This document shows positions 36,067-48,456 of a stretch of DNA of 64,000 nt, in pieces; within the stretch, counting starts at the first letter, position 1; each line of letters begins with the position of its first letter. This DNA comes from Lunularia cruciata (lineage: Eukaryota > Streptophyta > Marchantiopsida > Lunulariales > Lunulariaceae). Both the position numbers and the translations under genes were made by a program. The stretch spans positions 43,353,473-43,417,472 of the forward strand of contig OX419758.1 in NCBI GenBank assembly GCA_948567375.1, given 5' to 3'. The notes under the pieces are model-generated. The model was not told the DNA's origin. It saw only the letters and a list, made by a program, of their open reading frames with translations, and did not search any database.

Positions 36067-36069
36067 ATA

Positions 36070-36665
36070 GGTATGAAGACACTCTGAGAGGTTTTACACA
36101 TAGACCTTATAGTGCATTGACTACATTGGGCCTATCACTTCATAACATATTGATAGTTAATAGTGCATTCCTTCCGTATCGTATGAAACATCTCCATGGT
36201 GCTATCCATCTTCTTGCATTTACTCCTTTTTATTCTAGAGTAGGAGATTTGCACATCTCATCATTGGATCTTTTGACCACTCCCTTAGATAGATTTAGTT
36301 CAAGCACGTGTGTTTCCTTTGTTGAGTTCCTCACCAAAGAATGGACTTCAGGTTGTCTTAGAGATTATAGTGAAGAGCCCTATGATTGTTTAGATTGGCC
36401 TTTCAAAACCCTATTATGCATGATAGAGAGTGGAAGCTCATGTGGAAATATAGTCCAATGTTAATCATGAAACCCATCATTGTGCGATTCAATGTAGCAC
36501 TAGAGTGGATTAGAGTAGCACGTCTCCCACCAAATACTAATTTGGAAGATATCATGATGGGAGGATACAAGTCACACTCCTTCTACCACACAAGTTATTC
36601 TTTGATTTACATATCATCATTTTTATATATACATTTGAGGATACTTTTTGAATGTGGATAACATT
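36070..36665 (+). pseudogene. Unidentified decayed reading frame, copy A
   Basis: It begins directly after the inverted LTR. One frame (36117-36464) and a second (36386-36661) overlap, and a frame change near 36385 would join them. The first carries LTTLGLSLHNILIVNS, then HLHGAIHLL and TTPLDRFSS. The second carries DREWKLMWKYSPMLIMKPI and RVARLPPN. The first part is clearly related to the frame at 38729-39025 (see copy B). No known domain is recognised; it may belong to a transposon protein or a host repeat gene. It is interrupted and probably not functional. Confidence 0.4.
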
Positions 36666-36734
36666 TACTTGTACATTTAACACTTTCTATACTTTTTTTT
36701 CTAACACTTTTTTTTGGATTGCATTTATCCTTTG

Positions 36735-37110
36735 TATTCTCTATAATTGTTGTTCTCTTGCATAAAATATGCCCATATATATGTGGCATGGTCCAAATAA
36801 AATTTTCTCTTAATGTGTGCATATATAAGTGTTTTTGTGCATACAAGTATTAGGAACTAAAAGAACTAAGCACTAAGTGTATGTATTAGAAACTAAAGGA
36901 ACAAGGAACACCACTAAAGAAAAAAACAATAATGCCAATGTATTCTCTATAATTGTTTTTCTCTTGCATAAAATATGCCCATATAAGTGGCAAGGTCCAT
37001 GTAAATGCTTCTCTTAAAGTGTGCACATATAATAGTTTGTGTGTATATACATATTAGGAACTAAAGGAACTAAGCACTAAGTGTATGTATTAGAAACTAA
37101 AGGAACAAAC
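36735..37110. repeat. Two-copy tandem repeat, about 206-bp period
   Basis: Copy 1 from 36735 and copy 2 from 36941 share TATTCTCTATAATTGTT, CTCTTGCATAAAATATGCCC, then a GTGTGCA(C/T)ATATAA-like stretch and ATTAGGAACTAAA(A/G)GAACTAAG. Short CACTAAAGGA-like units continue to about 37220. Confidence 0.85.
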
Positions 37111-37559
37111 AACTATACCAATGGCACCAAAGCACTAAAGGAAGAAGGTATAGCACTAAAGGAATAACTATGCCAACTAGAAAATCACAAGTAAAAAAGG
37201 TTTAATTGAGCAGCACTAAGCACTAAAGGAACAAGGAACAAACCAATCCTAAATTCTAAGCCTTGAGCTTGTACCTGACCAGCCCTAAACCTCCAAGTGA
37301 TACCCCAAATGATCCCTAAAATGCTTCACACTCCTCCTCTTGGTAGCAATACCCCTAATGATCCCTATCCTCCAAGTGAAACCCCAAATGATCCCTTGTC
37401 CAAACCCTTACCTTGCTAAGCAATCCCTTAGCCAAATCCTTGCTTTCAAAGAGATTCCTCTCACAAACCCTTGAGAAAATTAGAGTTGTGCTTGAGTAAA
37501 AGCTCCGCTTGAATTTTAAATAAACACCAAGTGATGTGAAACAAAAATTACAAAAAAAG

Positions 37560-37940
37560 AGAATCTCAATTTTATACTAGAATTATGTCAAGTTCTATAG
37601 GGTTTAGGGTATCAAAATGAAGTTTATATATACTTCATCTTGATTTACAAATTTTCTTCCTTATTTACAAAGGAGAACAAAATTTATATATAATCCCTCC
37701 TTGATTACAAAGTGATTGGGTGAAAATTCCATTTACTATTTACCATTTACTATTATACTTCATCTTTATTTACAAATTTTCTTTCTCATTTACCAAGTGC
37801 AACAAAATTTATATATACTCCTTCCTTGGTTACAAAGTGATCTTACAAAGTGAAGTGTAAGTGAACAAGCTTTATATACAATCCTTACTTCCTCAATTAC
37901 AAAGTGATATGCTGAAATATGTATTCCTTTATTGGTTACA
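37560..37940. repeat. Degenerate direct repeats
   Basis: Units built from TTTATATATA, a (C)TTCATCTT or CCTTCCTT block, and TTACAAA(G/T) recur about four times (37620, 37690, 37750, 37810 and 37870). They are too diverged for exact units. Confidence 0.5.
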
Positions 37941-38728
37941 AGGGTTACATGATGATAAGTTGAAATATGTATCTAAGTCTAATGTGTAGAACTAGAGTAA
38001 TTGAAGTTGCTATCTAACTTGCTAGTATTATAATCGGACATAGTGAATTGAGGAGTAGTATTATAATTGCAACTCCTAATCCCATGAGCATTGGCATTAG
38101 GAGCTTGAGAATCTATATTGCTAAGCATGCTCATTTAAATTTTAATTGAGGGTGTCTATCTTGAGTGAGGGCTCATGTGGCTTATCTTGGACCAAGATTA
38201 TGTACTATTGCTTGCTAGACCCATAGTGAGATGTAGATCTAGACAGATGCCGCCCATGTGATAGATGCCACCCATGTATTATCCCGTAGTGTTGTGACTC
38301 AAGAGACCCAAAGTTTTGCCTCCCATTTCTTACTTTGTAGTGTGGTCACTCAAGGGACTCAAATTGAGTTTAGAGAGATGCTTTTTCTATCAAGAGAGTA
38401 TATTTTGTGTATTCTCTTCCCATGATTCCTATGAAAGAAGATTATTGTTGTGGATGTTACTTGTTTGGCATCATTATGGCTTTGTGGTGGCACCAATTTT
38501 TGTGCATGGGAGAGCTGGACAACTAGGCATGGTTGGTGCCCTCACACATAGTCATGGCTTGTAGGGTGGGTAGCACATCCTACTGTTAGCTATTTCATCT
38601 AGTTTTGTTTGTTATGCTTTGAGGTTATCTTGTGGATAGATCTTCCGCCAAATGGAGTTGAGTGATTGCTATGGAGCATGTGGCAATGGTTGAAACTCCC
38701 AAAGTGAGTTCATACTGGGTCTTACCTC

Positions 38729-39025
38729 ATGGCTTATTTTTGTTCTACATATGTCCAGCAAGATGATGAGTTTAGAGGACCTAAAGTTAGATCATATGAA
38801 CATCTCACTTCATTAGGTTTATCTCTTCTTGATCTTTTGATCTTGGATAGCTATGCACTCTCTTACTATAGGAACCATCCACATGGTGCTATTTATCCTA
38901 CCCAATTTTGTACTTACACAATAGAGAGAACATCATATAGTTGGTCATTCAATCCCTTGATGAGTGCTTTGGATAGATTTGTCCATGATGATAGGCCTGC
39001 TGTTAGTTGGGAAAAAGAGGAGTAG
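38729..39025 (+). pseudogene. Unidentified decayed reading frame, copy B
   Basis: A 98-residue frame paralogous to copy A at 36117. It has LTSLGLSLLDLLILDS, then HPHGAIYPTQF and LMSALDRF, the same order and similar spacing as in copy A. The frame ends at a stop after SWEKEE. No domain is recognised. The two copies suggest a repeat family with its own protein. Confidence 0.4.
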
Positions 39026-39144
39026 ATGTCCAATAGACTGGGTTCTTATAGTAGTGATCTATATTCCTTCTTGCTAGTGGTATCAAGCACCGACCCTTGG
39101 ATGAGAGCGAGTGGCGCCTTTGTTGGTCATTGATGTCTATTTAG

Positions 39145-39199
39145 GATGCAACATGGGGTCTATATGTTGCTAAGCAGCAAGTAGACTCCATGTTGCATC
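39145..39199. repeat. 18-bp inverted repeat (long hairpin)
   Basis: GATGCAACATGGGGTCTA (39145-39162) pairs with TAGACTCCATGTTGCATC (39182-39199) at 17 of 18 positions, the odd pair being a G-T wobble. The 19-nt loop contains a further TTGCT / AGCAA pairing. It could be a precursor of a small RNA, a MITE end or an isolated structure. Confidence 0.85.
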
Positions 39200-39539
39200 T
39201 CCCTCTTCTTCTTTACCTCCTTCTCTTCCAACATAGTGACTAGCTTTTGTGGCTACACATTTATATACATCTTATGTATCATATTCTTTGTTATACTTTT
39301 ATTTCCATTCTCAATCTTTTTTTATTAAACTCTCATATCTCATATCTCATATCATGTGATATGTATCATATTTTTATTCTACTTTTCTTTACATTGTGCT
39401 CCACTTTCATTGAAGAACACTTGTGCCTTGACATTTGCTCCACTCTCATTCCTCATGTCACTTAAAGTTTATTGCTCTTGAGTGTTTATAATTGGGTGTC
39501 ACTTGGCACTTACACACACTACCCGCTAAGAATGGATGC

Positions 39540-39795
39540 CATCACACATCTCTTTAAACCCAATTGGCATCATTTGACTTTGGCACATGGTACATTGTGG
39601 CACCTTGCGGCACTAAGATCATTAGATGCCTACATGCACTTCTTAATTTGCATCACTTGGCGCCTATGCATGCTACCTATGGGAGAAATGAAATTAACCA
39701 TAACACATCTCCCATTCCCAACTGGTATCACTCGGCTTTGGTGCACACTTTGGCATATGGCACCTAGTGGCAATGGGTGGGATGAGGCACTGTAA
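39540..39795. repeat. Degenerate tandem repeat, about 156-bp period
   Basis: ACACATCTC(T/C)..CCCAA(T/C)TGG(C/T)ATCA followed by a CTTTGG.(C/G)CACA stretch occurs near 39545 and again near 39701. One frame stays open across both copies (39472-39795), but it is not supported as a gene. Confidence 0.55.
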
Positions 39796-39864
39796 GGCAT
39801 TGACGTCTAGCGGTGGTAAGTACCATAGTCATAATACACAACACTTATCATAATAAAAGTCAAT

Positions 39865-40660
39865 TTAACTCATCTTTATTATAAACATACTCGAGTTACC
39901 TTGTATGAACTTGGAGTAGGATTTTTGGCTCAAGATTGTAACTTGTAGTAGAAGGCTTGATTTTATGCTTGAATTGGGATTTAAATCTCCCAAACTTACC
40001 AAAGTAGGTTGAATAATGTTTGCTCTATTCCTAAAAATGGCTTCCATTCTAACAAAATGTAAGCACATTTCATTCAATTTATCATCTATAGTTCTCCACC
40101 CTTCCATATTCCTTCTTCGTGAGACCTTCTCCAATAGACTTGTTCTTAAACTCCCAAGTTTCTTTGTATAGGTTCATGTACCTTAGCCATTTCTTGTAAA
40201 GCTTGTCAATTGTCATAGGAATAGGAAAGTCTTGCACCTCTCAAACCAAAAATGTGGCCTTGAAACTAAAAGCAGTGGATTTTTGAATGTGATTTTTGCA
40301 ATTCCCACCATGAATCTATGCAAAGTGCTCAAGGTCTTTCAAATAATCCAATACTTGGCCATAATGGTGCATCATCTTGTGGAACCGTTTGTCTTCTTTT
40401 GTTTTGCTAGGCACAGAAGAAGCCATCATCAATAGTTCTCCAAATTTTTGTAACGATTGTTCAGGTTGCAAATCAAAATGTGAGTCTACAGATCTTGGTT
40501 CTATATGCATCCAAATGTGAGCCTTCTGCATTGCAATGAGGTACTTGATCTCACATTGCTAAATTTTTGTTTCCATTTTGGAGTAAATTTCCTTGACCCC
40601 CAATCAATTTCTTGGTTGCCTCAAAGCGGCATGGATCATTTTCCATAACTAGCAATATCT
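39865..40660 (-). pseudogene. Degenerate minus-strand coding-like region
   Basis: Several short frames on the minus strand follow one another in an order that reads like one decayed protein: about 40531-40316 (LQKFGELLMMASS, SKTKEDKRFHKMMHHYG), then 40235-40140 (PIPMTIDKLYKKWLRYMNLY), then 40134-39865. Stops and frame changes separate them. It may be a retroelement gag-like or host fragment; no family is recognised. Confidence 0.3.
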
Positions 40661-40856
40661 TCCTTGCCACACTAATCTATAGAAATGAAACACCACACCA
40701 TTGTGAACTACAAAACCTGCCACTTAGTTTACTTAAAGGAGCATTTGCACATTGATAGTTGAGAGTATCATTTTGGATCCACTAAAATAATTCATAAATC
40801 ACACTCTAAGAAACACCTACCAAAAAACGTGGCAACCCTGTCAAGAAGTCACATCA

Positions 40857-41022
40857 CTTCTTCAAACAATCATTTATTTAATAGCACAATTTTAAACATC
40901 CATAATATAGTATATGATTTTTATAAATGAATGCAACCTCTTCTTCGGACAACCATTTATTTTAATATCACAATCCTATACATCCATATATAGCACATGA
41001 TTTTTATAAATCAGCGCAACTT
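40857..41022. repeat. Two-copy tandem repeat, 83-bp period
   Basis: CTTCTTC(A/G)(A/G)ACAA(T/C)CATTTATTT begins at 40857 and at 40940. Each copy ends with ATGATTTTTATAAATnnnnGCAAC. The DNA around it is AT-rich. Confidence 0.85.
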
Positions 41023-41699
41023 GCACTAAATATAGTATCACAATTTATTGTGTGTCCATTTATTAACAGCTCATCTCCTTCCTTAGTTAACTAAGTAAAA
41101 GTAGTTATGAAGTTTGTTATTTATCCTGTAAGCATTAGTCAAAACTATTTATGAAACCCCCTATTGGACGGAGTTTATTATGGGTATCTCTAAAAGACCT
41201 TGACAAAATCTCTAGAATTTTGTTAAAAATTCCAGAAATTTTCCATTAGAAACACTCTAGTAAACTTGAGCCGGAAGCATCTACCGATGATATTTACGAT
41301 TTACATTTTGACTCTCGGTATGTCCTTTAGATTCGAACGTCAACCATCACACTACCGATACTTATGTTTTGGTACCGGTGCCTACCGGTACGAAAATAGG
41401 TGGTGACTGGCCATAAAGCTTGGGTGTTCTGTGACAAAACGAAAGCCTTGCATTGCTGACTTTTCCTTACTACGCAAGCGATGTGCAGCAGCGGGCCAGT
41501 ATCCAAGTTGCGCCAGTTCGCCAGTTTGCGGAAAGGAAAAGGATTTGGCGTATTTTGCGCTAGCCAGTCTTTTCATTAGGAGACTTCTGTATCTGACCAC
41601 CGCAACGACTTGATTACGGAAGCTCGTGGTCCTTGAATTTGCAACATTGCATTGCTTTCAGCAGATAATCATGTTTGCTCAATTGCCTCCCCGTTGTCC

Positions 41700-44600
41700 A
41701 CCAGCAATGTAGGGTGTGTGTTTCTTCAACACAATCAATTGCGGTGTCAATAGCATTTCAAACACCATCGCTCAAGTTTCAAGAGATGTTGTGGAAGTCG
41801 ATGGCGGATTAACTCGAGATACAGGCAATATTGGTTGGAGAAGTCTCGTCCTACCAGCGGATTCACTACCTGCTTTGTTCAGAAGCTGAACTTTTAACTT
41901 TTGCTTCACTGGTGTAAGATACACCAACTTTTAACCTGACTGGGATCTCCAAGCTGGCCATCCTCAGGAATTGCTGCTCAAAAGCAATGATACAATTGTC
42001 AGAAATCCCGAAGCTAACCTGCACGGAAAGTTGCCGAAATTGAAAGTGAACGTGACTTGCATCACGCACTGCTAGTATTGCTAATATACGTTCTCTCTAT
42101 TTTGTTCACTGAATTGGTTGCCTCCTGTCACTTCACAATGGAGAAGATATGTGGTCACGTTCATGCTTTGTGCATGAATATCCAAAAAATAAAAAGCAGT
42201 CACGTCTTGTAACAGTCTCGCACTGGACGCTAGCCAAGAAATAAGGTGAAGTCCATGAACGGAGCTGCGGGGTTCCTCCATGACATCTTACCTGAACCTG
42301 TGATATGTTTTCATTATGTTTACGATTCCCTGGTTAAGTTAACAACTTGATGTCGATGCAGTACAGAGCACCTCGTTGATAGTTTCGTAACACGAGGCCT
42401 ACTCAACTTCAAAGAATGAAAAGGAATTTCGATGCCATCAAGAGGAAGTTTTGTAGTCCTATCGTAATCAAACAAACGACCGTGTCCAGAGACTATCAAT
42501 CGGTAACATTGTCCAAGCCGAATCAGGAGGTTCAGCCAAGTCAGAGTGATGTAAGCTACCGACCAAAGAGAAACTGTAGCAACAAAAATTGCTCAATGCC
42601 AAATTTCGACAAGGAATAAGCACGTAATTTGGCTCTGTTTTGAAGAACCGTCAGCACAATCAGAATGGTCAAAACATTACATCTTACTTCATGTCGTTTG
42701 TAAGAGCAGAGCTTGGAGTTCCCTAGGACACCTAATCCAAAATCACAATCTCAACCTCAAAAGAGAGCAACCTCCCGACCTCCAGTCCTTGTTTCGAACA
42801 TCGTCGTTCCAGACAGCAGTCCCGGACCATGTCCACGTTCACTGTCTCAAACCGGCGAGAGATCCAGGGTTCGTCAACTCCTCTGCAAACCAGACAGGGA
42901 AGAGCAACAGACCGAGCAGAGCTACCACGATGATGGAATGCAACTGTCAAGGTGCTTTGTATCTCTGTTTTGACAGACACCTGAGTATAAGATATTAAGC
43001 GCTGATAGGCAATATATTGTCCACGCGCATCAAGTTAGAACTGCATTTGAGCCTTACCCTCGATGGATTCCCAGACATTTACTTCTAATCGTTAAATGGT
43101 GTCAAATGTGCATTAAATGTTAATGATAGTATTTTGTTTAGTTTCAATGATCGTATTTTGTTTGAGGATAGACCTAGATCAAACTACATAACTACTCTTC
43201 TTTCGGCTGCCTAATGAGCTTGATTGCTCCTACTGTGTTGTACTTACCTTACTACTATGTTGTATGCAGACCATCAAGAGTTCACGTGATCACAGGTAAC
43301 AGCAGCATCAAATCTACTGCACTACTCAATCTTGATGCAACGGTTACATCAAGTGATAAAAGCCTGTCCGCCCCTGTGACACAACCTTCGTCCGAAAACC
43401 TTCTACAGGTGCGATTTGCGGTCTCTTGGTGAACTCTACTACCCTAGTCTTGAAGCTCAAAACCTGTGTCCCATGAAGATCTGATTAGGTTAGTCCCATT
43501 AGATTCCGACCAAACTGCATGCTGGAACATGAATCATATCTTCTCTGAATGCTCTTACATTTCCAACTTCTATCTGTATACCGTGACACAAAATGCAAGC
43601 ACAGACACTTGAATCTCCATCAGCATTGCTGTCACTACTTTCAGCTTGACTATATTGTGTCATCAGAAAACCTTGATGAAAGTTGATACTCAGTACTACT
43701 CTCCTCATGTACAGTACGAGGAAATTCCACTGCCGACCACCGTGAACGACACGATCCCGCTAAACTTCAATTACGGATCCAATTTGCACACATCTCTAAG
43801 TAAGAATTGAAGCTTTCATCATTCACTTATCACACATCATATGATGTATTCACACCTTTTATTGTCCGCTATCTGTTTGACTTTAGGGCTGAAGGTTATG
43901 TATTCGTCTTTTGCCATGTTTACGGGGTGAATCTGATACAGCAGATGCTCAGTTGAGACGGTGAAATACCGTGACTGTGAAGAAAGCTGTCTTATGCTGT
44001 ATTAATGCATCTCGTATTGTTCCATATACTCCCCCTGACCTATATCTCCTGCAATATCGTAACCCAGAAGATTGAAAATCACTGGAATTTCACCTTTGGG
44101 AAGTTATGGAGTGTGCCTCCAGACGCTCCTGACACTCCTGGGAAATACTGTACAGTATCTGCGTTAACGGGGGAAGCACATGAAGAACGGCCGCCTTCAC
44201 CACGTCAAGGCATAGGACTAACGACAGATTTGGTTTACAAACTACAAACTCTACTGCTACCCAGCAGATATGACACTCTGTATCGAGATACACTGGTTTC
44301 CCAGAGGCCATCCACTACCATTCTGTCACTAAAACAAGAGCTCGATGGTCCGAGCAATTCAGACCGGTATTACTCTGCGTTGTCGGTTTCTCCACCGGGA
44401 CATCTGAAGCTATTTCCACCAACCTACTCTACTTCTTGTGAAACATCTGCAGGAGTACAAGAAGTGTGCTTAGTCAATATTTGTATCTAGGTCATGAGCT
44501 CTGTTGGAAACTGCCCAATCCTCGGCATTCTCGACGAACAGAAAACAGGATGAAATGCTGGAGGGGGCCTGTTAGATGTGCTTTGAAAATTCTTCCTATC

Positions 44601-45480
44601 TTGTGGATACCTTTCTTGGATCATGGGAATTTGCAACCGTGTACCTGATGAAACATTATCTTGCCCATGACAGGGAGTCGGCCAAAGAAGACTACATGTC
44701 AACAGCGTGGTTCATCATTTCTTGCCCAGCGTTTACATCTCCGATGAAAATGGCACAATCCACGTTACCAGCTTGCAAGCAAGGCACAGCACAGATGCTT
44801 CACAAGGAACAGATATCAGAATTTCGCAGGATCTGGTCGTCTAAAAACCTACAGCTGGAAGAGGTGGCAGCATGCATGATGCACAAAGATTTTCAAATAG
44901 TAGACTTCTTTCAATAAAATCATTAAACCTGTGAGAGTCCAAAGACACCTGTACTTTTCGTGGAATCTCGTGACTAACTATAGTCAAATAGCTTGATTGC
45001 AATCATGATACAGAAGAGATAGATCTGTCATCTGCAGACAGAAAAGGGGAATACAAATCAACTGAATAACCTGACCTTTGCTTGGCCTTCCTCCTAGGAC
45101 ACTAGTTGTACACTGTCGTTGTATCTACACTTCCGTATCCTCCTTGATCCACAAACTGGAAGTTGATGGAGACTCGGTACAGCAAGTCATATCGAGGCTA
45201 TCCGACTGTTTCAAGGCAGAAGTACCCTCCTATCTAGCGTTTCGGGCACGAATCTAACATTTATCATCATCTTCTGTTCTATGGTAGAACTCATTTGTTT
45301 GCTCAAACTACCGTCTCCAATATTAACAAACGTTCCTATACACTATCTACTCTTCCATTGGACTAGTCCTGAAGTGATGAATGCCGCGTTGCATCAGAGT
45401 GGTTGTATCCGTAAGTGGAGTAGACCTAGTCCCACGTGTTCCATGGAATTTGTTACAGAAGACTCAAAGTAGTACACCAA
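41700..45480 (+). other. Coding-like but unidentified plus-strand region
   Basis: GC content rises to about 45% here and several plus-strand stretches read like exons. They are at about 41740-41875 (DVVEVDGGLTRDTGNIGW), 42400-42620 (Ser/Gln/Lys-rich, ending in a Cys-containing KRNCSNKNCS), 43280-43410 (LNLDATVTSSDK, ending at a CTACAG/GTGCGA site), 43700-43800 (VQYEEIPLPTTVNDTIPL), 44070-44460 (GLTTDLVYKLQTLLLPSRYD) and 45130-45255 (SLIHKLEVDGDSVQQVISRL). GT/AG borders are present near several, but no consistent chain in one phase could be assembled and no domain is convincing. It could be a real gene on the plus strand convergent with the TMEM245-like gene, or a decayed copy of one. Confidence 0.3.
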
Positions 45481-45540
45481 TCGAAATAACATCTACATCT
45501 ATCTCACTTGGTATGAGAGGAATCCACGGATAGTCGGTCT

Positions 45541-48456
45541 TCAATTGTTGTTATCCGCACTCAGCACGAACTCTCCATACAAGTTCTTAGTAGCTATCAA
45601 AAGAGTCATCAGTAACGGGCCCATGATTGCACCCTGCATCACAATTTCCAGGCCCACATTTCGGTTAACTCCGTGATTCCTATATTGATTAAAACCAAGG
45701 ATATACAGCACCAAAAGGAAAACTATTCCACGCTCATGTTCGATCTATCTGCAGTTCAGCGCGACTATTACGGAGAAGGAGAGGGAAGGTTCTAGAGTGA
45801 TTTGGTAGTGTTCACAAGAGCAAGGCTTTCACCTGACTTCTTGCGGCTGTACAGCTCGCTGTTGCCTTACACTGTATTGTCTTCCCAATTTGTCCTACAT
45901 CTTTTATCTTTTTAAAGCAGTATGCGGCTCAAGAAGATTCAGAAGATCGAGTTGTTCGCTACTACAAGGAGTAAGAAGAGGTGCTTTAATCTGCAACAGC
46001 TCCACAAACTTATCTAGCCAGGTTATCTAAGGGACTGTCTCTCTTCCTACTTTGCTGCTTCCACTTATTTTTCCACTAGTCCAGAAAATATATGCAATGC
46101 ACCTGGAGGATGGGGTGTGTATGCAATCCTACAGAGTGATGCAACTGCTCAATTAATTGACGAGATGTGAGTGATTTTCAATACTCTCCGATAAGGTCTT
46201 TCACGCGTTTGATTATCATCAAACAGTTCATGCGGAGGTCAAGGTTTCAACTTATGGAATGAGTTCTTGTAAAATATTGCAGGAACATGTAAATGACAAG
46301 TACTGCCTGACATTTCTGGTGATGGAGCAGTGTGAACAAAGTGATGAGAACCAGAAGTGGGACAAGGAGCTCATTACCTCCAACGCCGGCGTGAAGAGTG
46401 CCATACCACCAGCAATACTGAGTCCAGTCAGATATGCGTTGTGACCAGGGATCTCACTGTGAATCGCTTCCACTCCAAAGTCCATAACCCATATATGTAC
46501 ACACATGAGCACAATTGCCAGCACGTAATAGCCCTCCATAGCTAGTTCTATACCCATTGGAATTGATGCCACCCAATTGGGGAAAAGAGGGAGAACAGCC
46601 TGGACTAGAGCAATCAATGTAGATCCGTAAAGAAAGTGTATGTCTGCAAATCGAAATAGGAGCCATGTGAAAGAAGCCTGGAAGATGGCAGTCTTGACTG
46701 TTGCAAGAAGTACACTGCTGACAGTATGATCTAGGACCTTGGCACAGCTTTTCCTCGTCGGTTCGGACAAGGGAACCATGTCTAAGATCTGTTCCATCAC
46801 CCCTCCAGAGCTAGATGTGATGAGGTAATACAGTACGGAGAAAAACACCACAGTTTGAGTCAGAAAGTTAAATAGACCTGCTGCCCCAGATGCAATGGTG
46901 CTCGAGACAAATATCAACATGGAAGCCCCGCTCGCCATTAGATTGGTGCCACTGTAAATGACCTTCTTGCCAACATCTGATGAACTTTGCGCCAAGACTT
47001 TTGCTCTCTCCATAAAGTCCTCCCGTTTGATTTGGAAGTGCTCCAAGAAAAGGAGAAAAGCGGCCTCTATCTCCAGCATTATGCCTTGAAAATCAAATTC
47101 CCTGACCTTCGTCTGGAGAACTTGCAGCTTTCCAACTAATGGATGTGATTCTGCATTTGCAGTCTTGTTGATACGCTCACCTTTCTTATCCCGGTTTAGA
47201 ATTCCCATCACGAACTCCTTCCCAACGTCAACAACTTCAGTCAGATTGTTGGCAGCAGCAAATGTATCAACCTGAAGCATAAGCGCGTCATATCCCTTAA
47301 CCACGTAAGTATCAATGAGCTCTGGTACTTTGTTTTCCTCCAGAAACTTGTTGAACCCCACCACCTCCGCGTAGTTGCTTTCCTCCAGGTGAACTTTCAG
47401 CATCACAACCGCGTCCTTCCCTTCTAAACCGACTTTGTAGGAGAAGAGCGCCAATCCACCGACTGAACCTAAGATCATCATGATTATAAGCCCAACGGCT
47501 ATGAGTGTATGAAGACTGACCACTACAGAACGAGCAATCCTTTGATTTGCAGCATGGCTTGCTCTTCGGATCGGGCCTACGGCCCAGTTTAGCAACCTCC
47601 TGCCGCCTGCCTGCCTACTGTTTTGAGACAGCGCGCCCGTAAGGTGTCGAACCTCTAGCCCGGTTCCTGCCGCATACATTAGTAATCCTACGAAGGCCAG
47701 CAAAGACAAATTGCCTGGGCCTAAGTACTCATACCCAAGAGTGAAGAAAGCAAAAGAAACGAGCCACTGGAAGAGCTTGGCAAACCCAACGACTCTTGGT
47801 TCGCCATCCCCTTTGCCAACAAAGCTCAACAATCCGTCTCTGGCATCTAGTACAGTGCCCACCAAAGCTTTGTATATGGCTATAGGAAGGGCAACTAAAG
47901 ATTCGACAAATCCGACTTGAAGCGGTTCTTTCCAGAACTTGACCAGCGTTTCTTGAACCTCGCGGAGAGGCATTGAGCACAACACAGCCCATTGAATTGG
48001 CTTCCAAAAATCTTCCAAGAGCCGACCCATACCATAGAGAACGACCACTACTAATGCCAGACCAGCATGAGCCATAGCGATGTAAATAGCCAGCTGAAAA
48101 TTGGCCTCATTGAGTCTGCTTGGAATTGATTCTTCTGGTGGGTACAAAGGATTGTAATGCTCAGTTACCCGCTGATTCTCATCGTTGATCGCCTTGTCTA
48201 CGCTACTCTGTCTGGAGGAGGAATCTGAGTTGGAGTGCTTCGGTGTTCCTGGGTCTACCCTGTTCTCCATCCCACGAACTTTGACACCGTCTGCAGATCT
48301 TCCGTATGTGTTGTAGTGTAGAGCTGGGGCGCTATATGAAGGAAACAGAGCGGCAGCTCGCGTGTTCAGTCCGAGTTTGGAGGCAGAATGAAACATATCG
48401 TTCCATGAGACTGGGCTGACGGGTCTGTTCCCATTCTCAATGTAATTGCCCCCCAT
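45541..48456 (-). CDS. TMEM245-like multi-pass membrane protein (AI-2E transporter family)
   Basis: Two exons on the minus strand, 48456-46378 and 45633-45541, join in phase 0 across a 744-bp GT/AG intron (GTAATG..ATGCAG) to give 723 residues; the first exon alone would end with 41 unrelated residues. A polar N-terminus (1-118) is followed by hydrophobic segments at about 121-146, 183-203, 222-268 (two), 310-340, 507-548, 580-625, 640-663 and 677-690. The C-terminal half has the AI-2E (PF01594) hallmarks: MVPLSEPTRKSCAKVLDHT (560-578), LATVKTAIFQASFTWLLFR (584-602), a Pro-rich LPLFPNW (622-628), IPGHNAYLTGLSIAGGM (669-685) and, in exon 2, GAIMGPLLMTLLIATKNLY. Plant TMEM245-like proteins have a similar length. 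The exact transport role in plants is not established from sequence; membrane localisation is inferred. Confidence 0.93.

Noticed and set aside
42590-42615. CXC-type (tesmin/TSO1) cysteine motif
   Set aside because: Only two cysteines in a KRNCSNKNCS context; the long conserved cysteine pattern of that domain is absent.
46252-46377. C-terminal extension of the TMEM245-like frame to 46252
   Set aside because: The 41 extra residues are not like the family tail; a GTAATG donor at 46377 and an exon at 45633-45541 with the expected GAIMGP tail explain it better.
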